From Deltaproteobacteria bacterium (GTDB lineage: Bacteria > UBA10199 > SPLOWO2-01-44-7): 14,916 nucleotides of DNA. The stretch lies in assembly GCA_030688705.1 (NCBI GenBank), contig JAUYJH010000066.1:1-14916 (forward strand), in the 5' to 3' direction. The position numbers were made by a program, and so were the translations under genes. Within the stretch, counting starts at the first letter, position 1; each line of letters begins with the position of its first letter. Positions 13,527 through 14,916 of the stretch are shown one piece after another. The notes below the pieces were generated by a model, which was not told the origin of the DNA, did no database searches, and saw nothing but the letters and a program-made list of their open reading frames with translations.

Positions 13527-14916
13527 GGAGGGCCCCCCAAAAGTTTTGCCGCACTCTTCAAAAAGTCAACCATAGGGGAAGGCAAATAAAATCCAAAAAG
13601 GAAAACGGCCGCCGCCAATAAAATGGGAGGGATCATCATGAGAGAATAACGCCCCATTTTTTCCGGCGACTCCCTTTTTTCCCCCTCCAGCATATCCAAC
13701 AGGATTTTCGACATAGAGACAAAAATAACCCCCAAAAGGATCACATACAAAGACATGGCCACCGGATGGCCGTTTGTAAATCCATCGCGCAAAATCAGAA
13801 ATTCGCTGATGAAGGGAGAAAAAGGGGGAGTACCGATGATCGCAAAACCCCCGACGGCAAAAAGAACTCCGGTCAATGGCTGGGTACGCAGCAAACCCTG
13901 AACCTCGGCCGTTTTTTTTGTCCGGTAGGTCAAAACGATCTGCCCTGCCAGCAAAAAAAGAAGGCACTTGGTCAGCGAATGATTGATGACATGGAAAAGG
14001 CTTCCGAATCCGGCCCCCACGCCGATACCCAAAGAAAGAATCCCCATGTGCTCCACGCTGGAATAGGCAAGCATCCTTTTATAATCCCGCTGGGAGGCGA
14101 TGAAAACAGCCGCGACAACAAGGGAGACAAGACCGAAAAACGTCAACAGCGTGTTGGAAAAGGCGGCAAGCCCGGCCGCCGAAGTAATTTGATAGCATCT
14201 CAAGATTCCCAGAAAGGCCGCGTTCAAAAGGGCTCCGGAGAGGAGAGCTGAAACCGGCGAGGGAGCCTCACTGTGGGCATCGGGTAGCCACGTGTGCATC
14301 GGAGCCAGTCCCATCTTGGCGCCAAAACCGACCAGAACAAGAATAAAGCCGATGCGGAGCCAGCGGGGGTTGAGCAGTGAGGCCTTTTCCACAAAAGTAT
14401 CGACATACAAATCGAGGCCGACCCCCTTCCCCGCCGCGGCGATAAAGAAAATCCCCAATAGCGCCAAAGCAATGCCGACGGAACAGATCAAAAGATATTT
14501 CCACGTCGCCTCGAGAGCCCGTTCGTGATGGTGGTAATAGATGAGAGGCGCCGTGGCGAGCGTTGTTGTTTCAATCCCCACCCACAAAAGCCCCAGATGG
14601 GGAGTAGCCGAAGTGAGCGTCATGGCGCTCAAGAAAAAAAGCATGCAAGGCGTGTAGAGATGGCGGACTCCCTCTTTGGTTTCCGTTTCGATTTTTGCCG
14701 GATTATGTTCCTTGTAAAAATAACCGAAGCTGTAAAGGGCGACTAAGAAAAAAAGAAGGCTCGTGATCGTGAGGAAAAGGAGCCCCAGCGGATCGAGAAC
14801 GAGGTAATCATTCCACCTCCGGGAAACACCCGGAAAATAAAGCAAGAGTGTTCCCAAAAAATGAAGGGAGGCCCCCATCATCAAAATCCGGCGGCGGATG
14901 ATTCGTTTTGCCTCGC
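13523..14916 (-). CDS. HyfF/NuoL-like proton-pump membrane subunit of the Ehr-type complex (5' end outside window)
   Basis: At least 453 aa of an antiporter-like membrane subunit (Proton_antipo_M, PF00361) that should move protons or sodium as electrons flow. About twelve hydrophobic segments are visible. Key ion-path residues are present: Glu in LLWVGIETTTLATAPLIYY, Lys in VGFGAKMGLAPMHTWLPDAH followed by SEAPSPVSALLSG, Lys in DYKRMLAYSSVEHMG, and His/Lys in HVINHSLTKCLLFLLAGQ. These match HyfF/HycD-operon proteins better than long NuoL, because no lateral amphipathic helix is seen at the C-terminus. The frame stays open to the right edge through EAKRIIRRRILMMG, so the gene very probably starts beyond the window. 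The TTG at 14884 and ATGs at 14881 and 14878 would cut off the first membrane helix. Its stop overlaps the large-subunit start by four bases. Confidence 0.88.
   Translation of the reverse strand, partial: EAKRIIRRRILMMGASLHFLGTLLLYFPGVSRRWNDYLVLDPLGLLFLTITSLLFFLVALYSFGYFYKEHNPAKIETETKEGVRHLYTPCMLFFLSAMTLTSATPHLGLLWVGIETTTLATAPLIYYHHHERALEATWKYLLICSVGIALALLGIFFIAAAGKGVGLDLYVDTFVEKASLLNPRWLRIGFILVLVGFGAKMGLAPMHTWLPDAHSEAPSPVSALLSGALLNAAFLGILRCYQITSAAGLAAFSNTLLTFFGLVSLVVAAVFIASQRDYKRMLAYSSVEHMGILSLGIGVGAGFGSLFHVINHSLTKCLLFLLAGQIVLTYRTKKTAEVQGLLRTQPLTGVLFAVGGFAIIGTPPFSPFISEFLILRDGFTNGHPVAMSLYVILLGVIFVSMSKILLDMLEGEKRESPEKMGRYSLMMIPPILLAAAVFLFGFYLPSPMVDFLKSAAKLLGGPP

Overview
The window is bacterial chromosome from a Gram-negative organism with an outer membrane, as shown by a secreted OmpA-type peptidoglycan-binding protein and several Sec signal peptides. 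Base composition is moderate, roughly half G+C by eye. Together with an Ehr-type (energy-converting hydrogenase-related) respiratory module and abundant palindromic intergenic repeats, this suggests a deltaproteobacterial-type lineage (Desulfobacterota, Bdellovibrionota, UBA10199 or similar). That placement is inference only; no rRNA gene is present.

Left end (1-888). Two minus-strand tRNA genes, Lys(UUU) and Glu(UUC), flank a broken gene for a four-helix-bundle protein of the 23S rRNA intervening-sequence family. The gene has an out-of-frame internal deletion. Perfect hairpins sit directly against the tRNA genes. A strong divergent promoter pair drives tRNA-Lys leftwards and the OmpA-like gene rightwards.

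Plus-strand block (889-6146). In order: an OmpA-like protein with a terminator, the ribosome-associated GTPase TypA/BipA, a cluster of palindromic repeats, a secreted esterase-like-phytase (beta-propeller) protein, and a DEAD-box RNA helicase. The helicase start codon overlaps the stop of a six-codon leader reading frame. TypA and the helicase both suggest ribosome and RNA housekeeping, but the block is probably not one operon.

Transporter block (6165-9086). A 126-bp foldback element lies at the convergent junction. A minus-strand pair follows: an MFS drug-type exporter whose end overlaps an AGCS sodium:alanine symporter. A small plus-strand gene of unknown function (56 aa) diverges from the exporter and ends in a palindromic repeat.

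Right block (9097-14916), all minus strand, transcribed from high to low coordinates. It begins with a HyfF/NuoL-like membrane proton-pump subunit that runs off the window. Next come a HycE/NuoCD-like large subunit and a HycG/NuoB-like small subunit. The large subunit lacks all four cysteines that hold the NiFe site, so this is an Ehr-like relative of formate hydrogenlyase and complex I, not a working hydrogenase. The order F-L-S fits the known ehr D-L-S order. PurE and a CPA2 cation:proton antiporter follow, overlapping by four bases. Two nested foldback repeats have been inserted between the large- and small-subunit genes.

The two most interesting points are the Ehr-like complex with its lost metal ligands and repeat-split operon, and the tRNA-flanked intervening-sequence pseudogene with its paired hairpins.
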